From NCBI RefSeq assembly GCF_021018895.1, contig NC_079366.1, forward strand, positions 30,930,771-30,994,770: a stretch of DNA of 64,000 nt, read 5' to 3'. The stretch comes from Seriola aureovittata. Taxonomy: Eukaryota; Chordata; Actinopteri; Carangiformes; Carangidae. Under the pieces are notes generated by a model. That model was not told the origin of the DNA, did not search any database, and saw nothing but the letters and a program-made list of their open reading frames with translations. A program made the translations under genes and the position numbers. This document shows, piece by piece, positions 51,001 through 60,613 of this stretch. How positions within the stretch are numbered: position 1 is the first letter of the stretch; the number at the start of each line of letters is the position of its first letter.

Positions 51001-52630
51001 GTTATACTATGACGTTTTTATGACTTTTTATACCTTGTTATACTATGACGTTTTTATGACTTTTTATACCTCACTATATAATGACTTTTTTTGCCTTACT
51101 ATACTATGACATTTTTATGACTTTTTATGCCTCGTTATACTATGACGTTTTCATGAATTTTTATACCTCACTATATATGACTTTTTTTTTGCCTTACTAT
51201 ACTATGACGTTTTTATGACTTTTTATACCTTGTTATACTATGACGTTTTTATGACTTTTTATACCTCACTATATAATGACTTTTTATACCTTGTTATACT
51301 ATGACGTTTTTATGACTTTTTATACCTCACTATATAATGACTTTTTTTTGCATTACTATACTATGACGTTTTTATGACTTTTTATGCCTTGTTATACTAT
51401 GACGTTTTTTTGACTTTTTATGCCCTACTATACTATGACGTTTTTTTGACTTTTTATGCCCTACTATACTATGACGTTTTTATGACTTTTTATGCCTTGT
51501 TATACTATGACTTTTTTATGACTTTTTATACCTTGTTATACTATGACGTTTTTATGACTTTTTATACCTCACTATATAATGACTTTTTTTGCCTTACTAT
51601 ACTATGACGTTTTTATGACTTTTTATGTCTTGTTATACTATGACTTTTTATGACTTTTTATACCTCACTATATAATGACTTTTTTTGCCTTACTATACTA
51701 TGACATTTTTATAACTTTTTATGCCTCGTTATACTATGACGTTTTCATGACTTTTTATACCTCACTATATATGACTTTTTTTTTGCCTTACTATAGTTTG
51801 ACATTTTTATGACTTTTTATACCTTGTTATACTATGACGTTTTTATGACTTTTTATACCTTGTTATACTATGACGTTTTTATGACTTTTTATACCTCACT
51901 ATATAATGACTTTTTTTGCCTTACTATACTATGACGTTTTTATGACTTTTACGCCTTGTTATACTATGACGTTTTTATGACCTTTTATACCTCACTATAT
52001 AATGACTTTTTTTTGCCTTACTATACTATGACGTTTTTATGACTTTTTATTCCTTGTTATAATATGATGTTTTTATGAGTTTTTATACCTCACAATGTAA
52101 TGACTTTTTATGCCCTACTATACTATGACGTTTTTTTGACTTTTTATGCCCTACTATACTATGACATTTTTATGACTTTTTATACCTTGTTATACTATGA
52201 CGTTTTTATGACTTTTTATACCTTGTTATACTATGACGTTTTTATGACTTTTTATACCTCACTATATAATGACTTTTTTTGCCTTACTATACTATGACGT
52301 TTTTATGACTTTTTACGCCTTGTTATACTATGACGTTTTTATGACCTTTTATACCTCACTATATAATGACTTTTTTTTGCCTTACTATACTATGACGTTT
52401 TTTTGACTTTTTATGCCCTACTATACTATGACGTTTTTATGACTTTTTATGCCTTGTTATACTATGACGTTTTTATGAGTTTTTATACCTTGTTATAATA
52501 TGATGTTTTTATGAGTTTTTTTGCCTTAGTATACTTTGATGTTTTTATGACTTTTTATGCCTTGCTATACTATGACGTTTTTTTGACTTTTTATGCCTTG
52601 CTATACTATGACTTTTTATTGCTTTACTAT
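42000..52630. repeat. Right half of the array: more homogeneous, 97-bp higher-order repeat
   Basis: Dominated by three-unit cycles of 36+36+25 bp. TACCTCACTATATAATG recurs at 47047, 47144, 47241 and 47338, exactly 97 bp apart. Longer duplications are superimposed: 43643-43861 matches 45368-45586 (offset 1725) and the region of 46877 matches 47836 (offset 959). Confidence 0.88.
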
Positions 52631-52925
52631 AATATGTCGTTTTTATGACTTTTCATGCCTTACTTTAATTTGCCTTACTATACAATGACTTTCTACGCCT
52701 TACTTTACTATGTTTTTATGAATTTCAATGTCTTACTATACTATATTTTTTGCTTATCTATATTAAGATCTTTTTTCTTTACTTTTAATATTTTACCATT
52801 GTTTTTTACCTCACTATACAATGACATTTTTTGCCTTACTATATTATTTCGTTTTTTTGACTCTTCTTGCCTTATTATAGTATGATGTTTTTTACTTTAC
52901 TATACTATGATGTTTTAATTATATT
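52630..52925. repeat. Right edge of the array: decayed units
   Basis: Unit spacing and sequence break down (for example TTTCATGCCTTACTTTAATT, TTTCTACGCCTTACTTTAC, then isolated CCTTACTATA words) before the array stops near 52925. Confidence 0.8.
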
Positions 52926-52944
52926 TTTATCTTTACTCTGGCTG

Positions 52945-53036
52945 CACAGGTCCGAGTCCAACCTTTGCTGCATGTCAGTCTTTCTCTCCAATTTGCCTGT
53001 CTCTCTCTCACTATGACTGTATTAAAGCAAAGTTTA
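52945..53036 (+). mobile_element. tRNA-derived SINE-like remnant abutting the array
   Basis: GGTCCGAGTCC at 52949-52959 resembles a pol III B box (GGTTCGANTCC). It is followed by CTTTGCTGCATGTCAG, a C/T-rich stretch with CTGTCTCTCTC, and a TATTAAAGCAAAG tail, an arrangement I know from a common percomorph SINE-type repeat. The A-box half is missing or replaced by array sequence. Confidence 0.5.
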
Positions 53037-54104
53037 GACCCAGCCTTGTTTTTCCACACTCATGTGTTTATACTTTTACTTGAGCTGTGGATCTGAACAC
53101 ATCTCCTCCACCGCTGGACGTTATTTATCCTCTGATAACAGAAAGTGAAGGAAACAAACTCACACCAGCTGCTGATCCTTCGCCTTTACAATAAAAAGAT
53201 TTTATTGTTCTTTTTTTTTTTTAAACCACATTTCTTGTTCTTGTTCCAAAATAAACAAGTGAATTCCTCAGTCTACAGCCGTGGTTACAGTAAGAGAATC
53301 TACATGTGGCGACGCCGAGCTTTTAAGAACTGGTTAAACACATACACATCTGACTTTTAAAGACTGAATTCAGAATATCTTCAGAAATAAATATATATGA
53401 ACAAATTTTCTGTAACCAGAATATTTATTAATGTGAAAATTTGTTGAACAACAAAGAAAATGTTTCATATTGTGAAATAAAATGTACCCTGGACAGAATT
53501 ATTTGATGAATTTAAATTAGTTCAGTGACCTTTAACTTTTCATTCAGATATTCTGGTTAAATATAAATTTGGTTCATTTGATTTGTTTCTGAATTATGTT
53601 CTTGAAATCCAGGAGTGCCAGTAATTCTGACCAAGACTGTATCTGTGGTAAAATATTTTAAACTCAAGGTTCGCTTACTTGCTTTTTCTGAATCTTCAGC
53701 GAAGAGAACTTGGTAAAGATGAGGAAACACAATCAAACAATTGAGTCTTGACTGGAAACATATTACAAGATTATATTTGTCCAACACAGTTTGTTACACA
53801 TTAATCAATTAATGGTCAAACCAAAGCCGAAGGTAAAGATGTTTGTTGATTATTTAAATCTGTGAACTTGTTGGTTCAGCTGTAGGTTTCAGCCTGTGAT
53901 TCATGCGTTGCCGTGGGTTACTCTGGGTGGTTTTTACTCTGTCTTTAGTTTAATGTCTGAAACAACGTCTCAGCAGATCCATGTGTCCGTCCTGTGATAG
54001 AAACCATCCACAGACTGCTGCTGTGTGTCCGTCTGACACAGAAACAGCTGAAGTTCTGTCTCTGCTGTGGGACCGGACTTGGTTCTTCAACCTCCTGGAC
54101 CGGG
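53037..54104 (-). other. tbce: tbce 3' UTR and flank up to the SINE remnant
   Basis: AT-rich sequence with no credible coding frame. The tbce stop is at its high-coordinate end and two candidate poly(A) signals lie within it. A T-run at 53209-53222 is simple sequence. Confidence 0.5.
53201..53206 (-). terminator. tbce: Candidate poly(A) signal of tbce
   Basis: AATAAA on the minus strand, with GCTGGTGTGAGTTTG downstream as a possible GU-rich element. It implies a 3' UTR of about 900 nt. Another minus-strand AATAAA lies at 53424-53429. Either way tbce ends only a few hundred bases before the satellite array. Confidence 0.45.
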
Positions 54105-55199
54105 TCAGGACCAGCGGACCAGCACCTGGTTTCCGTCCTCTATTGAGTAAAACTGTAGAGTCTTCAGGTCGCTGTCAATTTCAAACTCTGTCCCCACCAT
54201 CTGGACAGAAAAGAACATTTAACTTTCATCAGAGAAAACGAGGAGTTTGATCTGAATTGATTCATCTACTATTTAATTAAATTATTTTGTCTCACTGAGT
54301 CCTTTAAAACTATATTATTTAATATAATGAACTCCTTTCACTTGTTTCTAGAATAAAGTTTCAGTTTTCTTGATTGTAGGTTGAAACAATCGTCCTGGTT
54401 GATCTGATGCACAATAACGATACTCAACACTGATGAACAGAACCGCTAACACTGTGTCCGCCACTGCCAGTTACAAGCTAACAGACAACATAAACAAATA
54501 AAAGATGCTAACTGCCCTAACCATTCTGAAAAGATGCTAACTGTGCTAAAAGAGGCCAACTGCACTCACTGCTCTGAAAAGATGCTAACTAGGCTGTTTT
54601 GAAAAGATGCTAACTACGCTAACCGCTCTGATCTGTCTGCTAGTCTCTGGTTCTGGTCTCAACAGACTCCTCATCTGATTCTGGGTCTGACTGAGGCTCT
54701 CTGATGTTTCCTCCTCTCACCATCTTGATACTCTCTGCTCTTTCACCTGTCCACCTGGAGCCAGCAGGTGGTGGGCGGGGCTCAAGGCCTTATCCACATT
54801 TCCCAACCAGGAAGTAAGAGTAGATGAAACCCATGTTAAAGAAAATATGAGTGACGTGAAATAACGACTGTAAACAACTACCTGCAATCTCAACTCACCT
54901 GTCTGCTCAGGTGTTGTAACATATATGTATATAAGTGCTGTTGTGTGTGAGCACGCGTCACCTTGGGGCTGGTGTAGGTGAGCTTCAGATCTGCCACAGG
55001 AACCTTCAGCAGTCGGTACAGGAGTCCCTTCACCTTCTGAACCTCCATGGTGGCTGAGAACAGAACCACACTCTGCGTCACTCGACTGAACATCGTTTTA
55101 TTCTGGTTTGATTCACGTCGGTTGTTTGTGTCGTTTTACCTGGAAGCTTCTTCTCGATCGGCTTCCGCTCGCCGGCATCAGGAAACACAAACGTGATCT
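54105..55199 (-). CDS. tbce: tbce exons 14-16: ubiquitin-like domain and stop
   Basis: Residues about 439-520. [19 protein letters not shown], then [20 protein letters not shown] with LKLTYTSPK, then [20 protein letters not shown] and the closing QVLVRWS. This is the C-terminal UBL; family members end in LVRW, here with one extra Ser. The stop TGA is at 54107-54105. Confidence 0.95.
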
Positions 55200-55747
55200 C
55201 TGGAGAGGAAAGGTGAGAGCGGGAAACATCACGTCAGCTGCTGTGTGTTCACTCAGGTGGAAAAAAAAAAACACACATTAACTGTGTATATGAGCCAATC
55301 AGAGAGCAGGAAGAGGTGGACTCACTTAACAGCTGATTTTTCAGGGCGAACGGCTCCGGCTTCTTCAGCTCTCCTTCCTCTGGAGCTCCGTACTCTGAGA
55401 ACAAAGCAAGATGACCAGCACTGACAGAGCAGACGTCTGAAGGCTTCTGGGAAAACTTTGAATGTTTAAAAGTGAAAAATACTTTTTATCTACAGAAAAG
55501 AATAAAAACAGGAACCATCCGAACCTCTGGACTCAATTTCTCACATTGTCTAAACTTACTGTCGATGAGGGTCTGGTAACGAGGGTGCTGACTGATGAAC
55601 TGGGCGCTGGCCTGACTCCGCCCCCCTGCCTTCAGCCACTCCTCTCCGAACATCTTGATGTAGTCAAGCTCCGCCCCCTTCCTGTCTTCAGGCTGTATCT
55701 GATGGAAACCATGGCAACGAGTCAGCTAGAGCACACACACGCACACA

Positions 55748-55795
<48 letters not shown>

Positions 55796-55810
55796 ACACA
55801 CACACACACA

Positions 55811-55882
<72 letters not shown>

Positions 55883-58800
55883 CACAGCTGTTGAGGAGGA
55901 CCAGTCGTCCCAGTTTGGCGATCAGTATCTGATTGGCTGTTTTGGGGTTTCGGTCGCTGCTCGTCAGTCGGTTGCCACGACACGAAAACTGAACCAGACT
56001 ACGAAGTTTGGCTAGCTCGTCCACCACACACCACTGAGAGAGAGAAAATATCTTATTTTACAGTCAAGCTGAGGTGAGTAAATCAGCTGTGAGACTGAAG
56101 TGTAAAGACTTTAAGTCCGTCCTCGTCACAAACACTCACCTCAGTGATGTTGTTGCGGTCCAGGCTGAGTTTCTTCAGAGCGGGAAACATTTCTGTCGGA
56201 GCTCCTGCACAGAAAAGCGCCCGGGTTTAAAACTGGGAAACCAACAGTTAAAGAGTTTCACACAACAGGAAACAGGAAATTCAGTGTTTAAGAATGAGGA
56301 TAGATGCTGATTTGAATTAAAAAATAAAAGTTATTCAAAGGCTTTTTAAATTACATTTTATTTTTTACATCGCTGCTTAAATTGTATTTCTACTGTAAAT
56401 CATAACCTTATTCACTTTGTTTAACTGTGTATTTATGTGTTTGCACATGTAATATTCTAATTTGTGGTTTGATTCGTTCTGTTTAAATAAACCTTATTAT
56501 TATGAAGTTGTGACATGAAATGTGACAGGTAACTTTACCAGGTGCAGCGTCGTCAAAGCGAATGACGGACAGTCCGGTGTTGGACAAGTTCAGCTGCTCC
56601 AGTCTGTCATCAAACAACACACAAGAGCTCATCACATCTGCTTTAGGAACATGAACAGGAAATGACTGGAACATAAAATAATTACAAACAACAACACAAC
56701 AAACACGAGGTTTCATGGTTTCGACTATCTCCATACTTTGTATTAAAGGTAGTAAAATACAGATAAATACATGATGTGAGATATGAAACATATTTCAACA
56801 CCTATGACCAACATCTGAGGATAAACTGTGACACTTCACAATAAAAGCCTCCAGTTTTTCTCCAGTTCCCTGCAGCTGAAAGACTTTTACTGTGAAGCAA
56901 CGAACACAAAAGTGAGGCCAGGGTCAAAGTTCAGTTTTAATAAAAGTCGATTTACTGACAAAAGTTTTGAAGAATAATCAGGACTCGTTTTAGAGCAGGA
57001 GCTTCATCAAACTTCTTTTCTTCTGTCTTTATTCTTTTGAATTTGATAAAATAAATCACTTTGGAAAGTCCCATTGTTGATTCATATCTGATCATAAAAC
57101 TGGCAGCCTCTATTGATTTCTGATCAGATCATCTGATTGGCCACCGACAGCAGATGCTCCGGCTCAGACTCTTACAGTAACTTTAACCTGTAAAACTTCC
57201 TTTTACTCTTAAATAATCCTAATGTATTGATCAGGGTGATGGACGATGATCGGGACAGTGTCAGTGACTGGGTGCGGTGGACTGTACCTGGGCAGAGCAG
57301 AGAGACTGAGCACGCTCTCCTGGACTAAAGGATTAGAGGACAGACTGAGACTCTTCAGGGACTGCAGGACGTCCTCCGGCCTTTAAAGGGTTAAACACGT
57401 CAGAGACACAGGGGTTAGTGTCGGGACCACAGACGGACCGGGTGCTGGTCCGGATTGTGAGGTGGAGGAGTTTGAGGGAAACAGGATTTACCTCTGCAGC
57501 TCTGTGATGTTGTTCTCCTCCACACACAGATCCTCCAGCTGAGGCCACATGGGGGCGCAGTGCAGGATCTGACCAGAGACCAGCACAGAGTCAGGACAGG
57601 AAGTGAATCCAGATCAAACAATCAATATAACATGATGTTTGACGAATTAAACCCTGACAGAGAATTACGGTAAAGTGTGTGACATCACAAAGAGGCTGCC
57701 ACTTTTATTTTGAAGCTTAACAGGAAAAAGGAGGGATCAGAAAAGGATTTTTTAATTTCAAGAGACTTTCAAGTGATTCAAATTTTCTATGAATAACTCT
57801 TGTAAAATAAAAACAAATAATACATTATTTTATTTTATTCATATATATACATATATATATATATAAAACATTTATCTATATATTTATACACAATTTTCTT
57901 TTTAAATTTACATAAATATGATGTATATAAATAAATACTGTTTCAATACCCAAAATAAATAAACAAATACTTATATATTTTTAATATATATAAGACATAA
58001 AATATTTATAAATATTGGTCCAATATCTGTATGTGGGTTTATACATTTGTACTTACTTATTGTATTGGATTGTTCGTGTTTATATTTCTGTATATTATTT
58101 TTTACTTGTAATAAATAACATTTTTTAGTAGCTTCAATAAAATAAATAAATAAATGCACAACTACAAAATATGTTAAAATTATGCTCATATAAATATTCA
58201 AGTAAACATACAGGGTTTTATGTATTGACTTACTTATTTATCTATTTTTGTACAATATCATGTATATTCTCAAATATATAATGTATAGAAAAATGATTTT
58301 GAATAATTATATTCATAAACAATAAATATGTCAGTATCAAAAAATAAAAAAATATAATAAAAATACATTTTATATAAATATATTTTACATCTCTTCCTGT
58401 GACAGTGGAGACAAGTGACTGTAAAACTGATCCTGGTGATGAAAATGTGAACAAAGACTGTGTGTGTGTGTGTTTGTGTGTGTGTGGTGTTATGTACAGA
58501 GGTGTGTACCTGTGGCCAGGTGAGGTCACAGCTGTTCAGAGCCAGGACTTTGATGTTGCAGAAAGCCTGGCAGTGAGTCGAGGGGTCAGAGGTCAAACGC
58601 AGTCTGTTGTTGCTAAAGAATGAAACAAGATGAAACGTTCAACGACAGGACACACACACACACACACACAGACACACACACACACACACACACACACACA
58701 GCGTACCTGAGCTGTAGTCCCTCCAGTCTCTCCAGCTGCTGCGTGACGGCGGCCACGTCCTCCCAGCAGGACAGCAGAGTCCCACTCATGTCCAACCACT

Positions 58801-60378
58801 GGACGTCTGATCGCTGCTGTTAAGGCGTCACTCAACACAAACACACTCACAACCCGACAGACGCAACAGTTACTGAGCGCCCCCGTTGTTCTGCTGACAT
58901 CATCTGGGACGTACGGGTCTTTATCAAACTCAGTTCATATTTTTAATGTTCAGATTTTAATGATTATTTTTCATCGTCTGGACATCGCTGTCTTTGAGTG
59001 AGCAACTGTAAAGATATCACCTGTAAAACCACTACTACCAGTACTGCTACTACTATTACTTCTACTAATACTACTACTACCTCAGCCTCTTCTTGTTTTC
59101 ATAAGGAGATGGAGATTTTCTTTAAGAACGAGGGAGAGATAATATAAGAGATTAATAAAAGTACATGAGTGAAACATCAGCAAAGTTCTCGGGTGTGTCT
59201 TGTGTTTAGTTGTTCCTCCACCTCCTTTAGTAATAATGATACATGTGTATTTGCTGTAATGGAGGCGAGGCTCAGTGTACTGGAAGCACTCCTCCTCTTC
59301 CCTGCAGTTCCCAAACCAGGAAACCAGAGCGGCTCGGTGGACAGAAAGAAAGAAAGAAATTGAGTCCGTCCCTCAGTCAGTCAGGGACATCCCAGATTAT
59401 AGGACTGGCCCTGCTGTCGCGATCCAGCCAAAAACATTCATCCTCATTAACTTCACATTAACTCACATCCCCTCAGTGAGAAGAGACTCTGCAGAAAGAT
59501 ACTGGGTGTTGTTTTCTTGATTTCTCCATCGTCTCCGGGGCCGTTCACCTCACAGCGACTCAGTATCACTGACGGAAGACTCTCATAACTACAGAGACAA
59601 AAAAAAAAAAGTGAAGGTGAAATTAACTGACAGAACGACTGACACACGGCCGTGCATCTCCTTCTCCGTACCTGCGCTCCTCGACGCACCACCACTTCAG
59701 CTTCTTGTCAGAGATGGAGATCTCCTCACTCAGCACCTCCTCCGTGTCGACCTGGTACACCTGTCGCACAGCGGCCAGGTAGTCCACACCGAAGCTCGCC
59801 TTCGCCGGGCGGACGAAGGAGCCTCCTTTAGTGTGACTGAGAGAGTCCAAAGAAAACAGTCAGGGACACAACATTCAAGTTTCAGCCATAAAACGGCGAA
59901 AAAAGATTCTAATTTTATTTATTGAATCTATCAAACATACATCACTCGTCATCAGACTACTTCATTTTAAAAGCTGCTGAGCAAACACGACACCAGAACT
60001 CTGACATTCAGGTGAACTGAGAAGAATTGTATTGTCACATTAAAGTGAGGATCACCTGCATGTAAAATACTGGACTCCCTCGTGGCTGCCGTCATGCTTC
60101 CCTCTGTCGGGGTCATCCCACTCCACGCCGAGCCACAGCCCTGAACACACAACACACACATTTGGTTCCTTTGTTTCCTCCGTCACTTATCTGAATGTTT
60201 CTGTTGTTTGGTGTTTGGAGTCAGTGGATGACTGGACTTTCCATCTGGCAGCCCGGTTCTGACCTGCTGTGGGTGGTACCGGACCCACGTACCGCACCGT
60301 GGCCCGCTCCCCGCCGCAGGACACCCGCCTGCCCACCGCTTCCTCCGGCACCTCCGGCTCCGTCTGGTCGACTCCCAT
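54105..60378 (-). CDS. tbce: Tubulin-specific chaperone E (tubulin folding cofactor E), complete gene of 16 coding exons
   Basis: Cytosolic chaperone that binds alpha-tubulin and takes part in alpha/beta heterodimer assembly and disassembly with cofactors B, C and D. Coding exons (high to low coordinate): 60378-60264, 60140-60056, 59836-59672, 59588-59503, 58806-58707, 58612-58510, 57568-57492, 57380-57288, 56603-56539, 56204-56140, 56033-55881, 55698-55560, 55394-55326, 55199-55140, 55053-54962, 54200-54105. Phases join throughout and sum to 1563 nt (520 residues; human about 527). N-terminal CAP-Gly, central leucine-rich repeats and C-terminal ubiquitin-like domain are all present. The ATG at 60378 (MGVDQTEPE) is chosen because [16 protein letters not shown] follows at the family's usual distance. 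Convergent with nid1, divergent from rbm34. Confidence 0.96.
54201..54961 (-). other. tbce: tbce intron 15 with a short tandem repeat
   Basis: Between about 54505 and 54625 the word GATGCTAACT recurs four times with flanking TGAAAA and variable GCTAACC spacing, a degenerate minisatellite. The rest is non-repetitive. Confidence 0.6.
55326..56033 (-). CDS. tbce: tbce exons 11-13: LRR C-terminal region and connector
   Basis: Residues about 319-438. [40 protein letters not shown] and [11 protein letters not shown] in exon 11. [26 protein letters not shown] and [16 protein letters not shown] in exons 12-13. These match the cysteine-poor LRR cap and the helical connector of TBCE. The exon 11 donor is immediately followed by a long (GT)n tract. 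Confidence 0.94.
55731..55880 (-). repeat. (CA)n / (TG)n microsatellite forming most of tbce intron 11
   Basis: CA dinucleotides with a few interruptions (ATAC, CCAC) over 150 bp. On the tbce strand this is (GT)n and it begins at the donor itself (GTGTGT at 55880). The whole intron is 182 nt. Confidence 0.96.
56140..59836 (-). CDS. tbce: tbce exons 3-10: linker and leucine-rich repeats
   Basis: Residues about 67-318. Exon 3 gives [20 protein letters not shown], conserved in the family after the CAP-Gly. Exons 4-10 encode LRRs: [107 protein letters not shown]. Exon 4 uses a weaker donor (GTATCT at 59502); the exon 5 acceptor GATCAG gives the codon join that matches the family (PN before VQWLD). 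Confidence 0.92.
57569..58509 (-). other. tbce: tbce intron 6, AT-rich
   Basis: The part 57760-58390 is extremely AT-rich (many ATATAT/AATAAA words), with a short GTGTGT run near 58460-58485. No element or gene recognised. Confidence 0.6.
58650..58700 (-). repeat. (CA)n / (TG)n microsatellite in tbce intron 5
   Basis: CA run interrupted once by GA. Makes up more than half of the 94-nt intron 58706-58613 and starts directly after the donor GTACGC. Confidence 0.95.
58807..59502 (-). other. tbce: tbce intron 4
   Basis: Contains a CTACTACT-type trinucleotide run at 59030-59085 and a short GAAA run at 59343-59359. No gene seen. Confidence 0.55.
60056..60378 (-). CDS. tbce: tbce exons 1-2: CAP-Gly domain
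   Basis: Residues 1-66. The order is [35 protein letters not shown], then [22 protein letters not shown] is the TBCE form of the CAP-Gly GKNDG signature, which recognises C-terminal EEY/F tails such as that of alpha-tubulin. Exon 1 ends in phase 1 at a GTCAGA donor (60263); intron 1 is 123 nt. Confidence 0.95.
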
Positions 60379-60613
60379 CGAACCGCTGCCGAGCAGAGAA
60401 ACCCCGAAGCCGAACAGACAGACAGTCAACGCGGGAACCAGCTCCCGGTGCTGTAATGACGGTCAAATAATTACGTTGCGTCACGTTAATTTTTACTTAT
60501 TTTGTGACATTATAACATGACGTCAGCTGAATTTATTCTTCTATTGGCCCCCGAAATTTCACAAACGCATGTAAAATACTTTCTGCTATTTAAAAAAGAA
60601 CTACAAACTTACC
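60379..60613 (-). other. tbce: tbce 5' UTR with an upstream intron
   Basis: On the minus strand CGTTACAG then GTAAGTTTG at 60613/60612 is a strong donor and CGTCATTACAG ending at 60451 a plausible acceptor. That predicts a 162-nt intron in the 5' UTR and a noncoding first exon reaching above 60613. No ATG precedes 60378 within 60450-60379. Prediction only. Confidence 0.5.

Larger units (their letters stand above)
31470..52925. repeat. 21.5-kb AT-rich satellite array, 36-bp basic unit
   Basis: Single tandem array between nid1 and tbce. The basic unit is 36 bp and can be read as TATGACGTTTTTATGAC followed by TTTTTATGCCTTACTATAC: half T, about 28% GC, with a T/C-rich plus strand. It contains a 10-bp internal subrepeat (TTTTTATGAC / TTTTTATGCC). 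Common variants are ATACCTCACTATATAATGAC, ATACCTTGTTATACTATGAC and ATGCCCTACTATACTATGAC endings, TTTTTTTGAC in the first subrepeat, and a 25-bp short unit (TTTTTTTGCC then TTACTATACTATGAC) lacking one subrepeat. At 36 bp per unit the span corresponds to roughly 570-600 units. There are no genes inside; open frames of up to 120 codons come from the 12-codon period. Confidence 0.97.

Noticed and set aside
31848..52885. Many plus-strand open frames of 60-120 codons with MTFYALLYYDVF-type repeats, as a repetitive membrane protein gene
   Set aside because: They are a consequence of a 36-bp period without stops. Frames break at every 25-bp unit or indel, there is no promoter, splice or codon-usage signal, and the repeats match at DNA level regardless of frame.
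31470..52925. CRISPR-like array of repeats and spacers
   Set aside because: There are no unique spacers; units are contiguous and differ only by point changes and small indels, and the context is a vertebrate gene neighbourhood.
55462..55932. Plus-strand open frame of 156 codons with a His/Thr repeat
   Set aside because: Formed by the (CA)n microsatellite and the antisense of tbce exons 11-12.
60379..60429. Upstream in-frame start for tbce at 60429
   Set aside because: The codon there is TTG, not ATG; the ATG at 60378 gives the expected N-terminal length.
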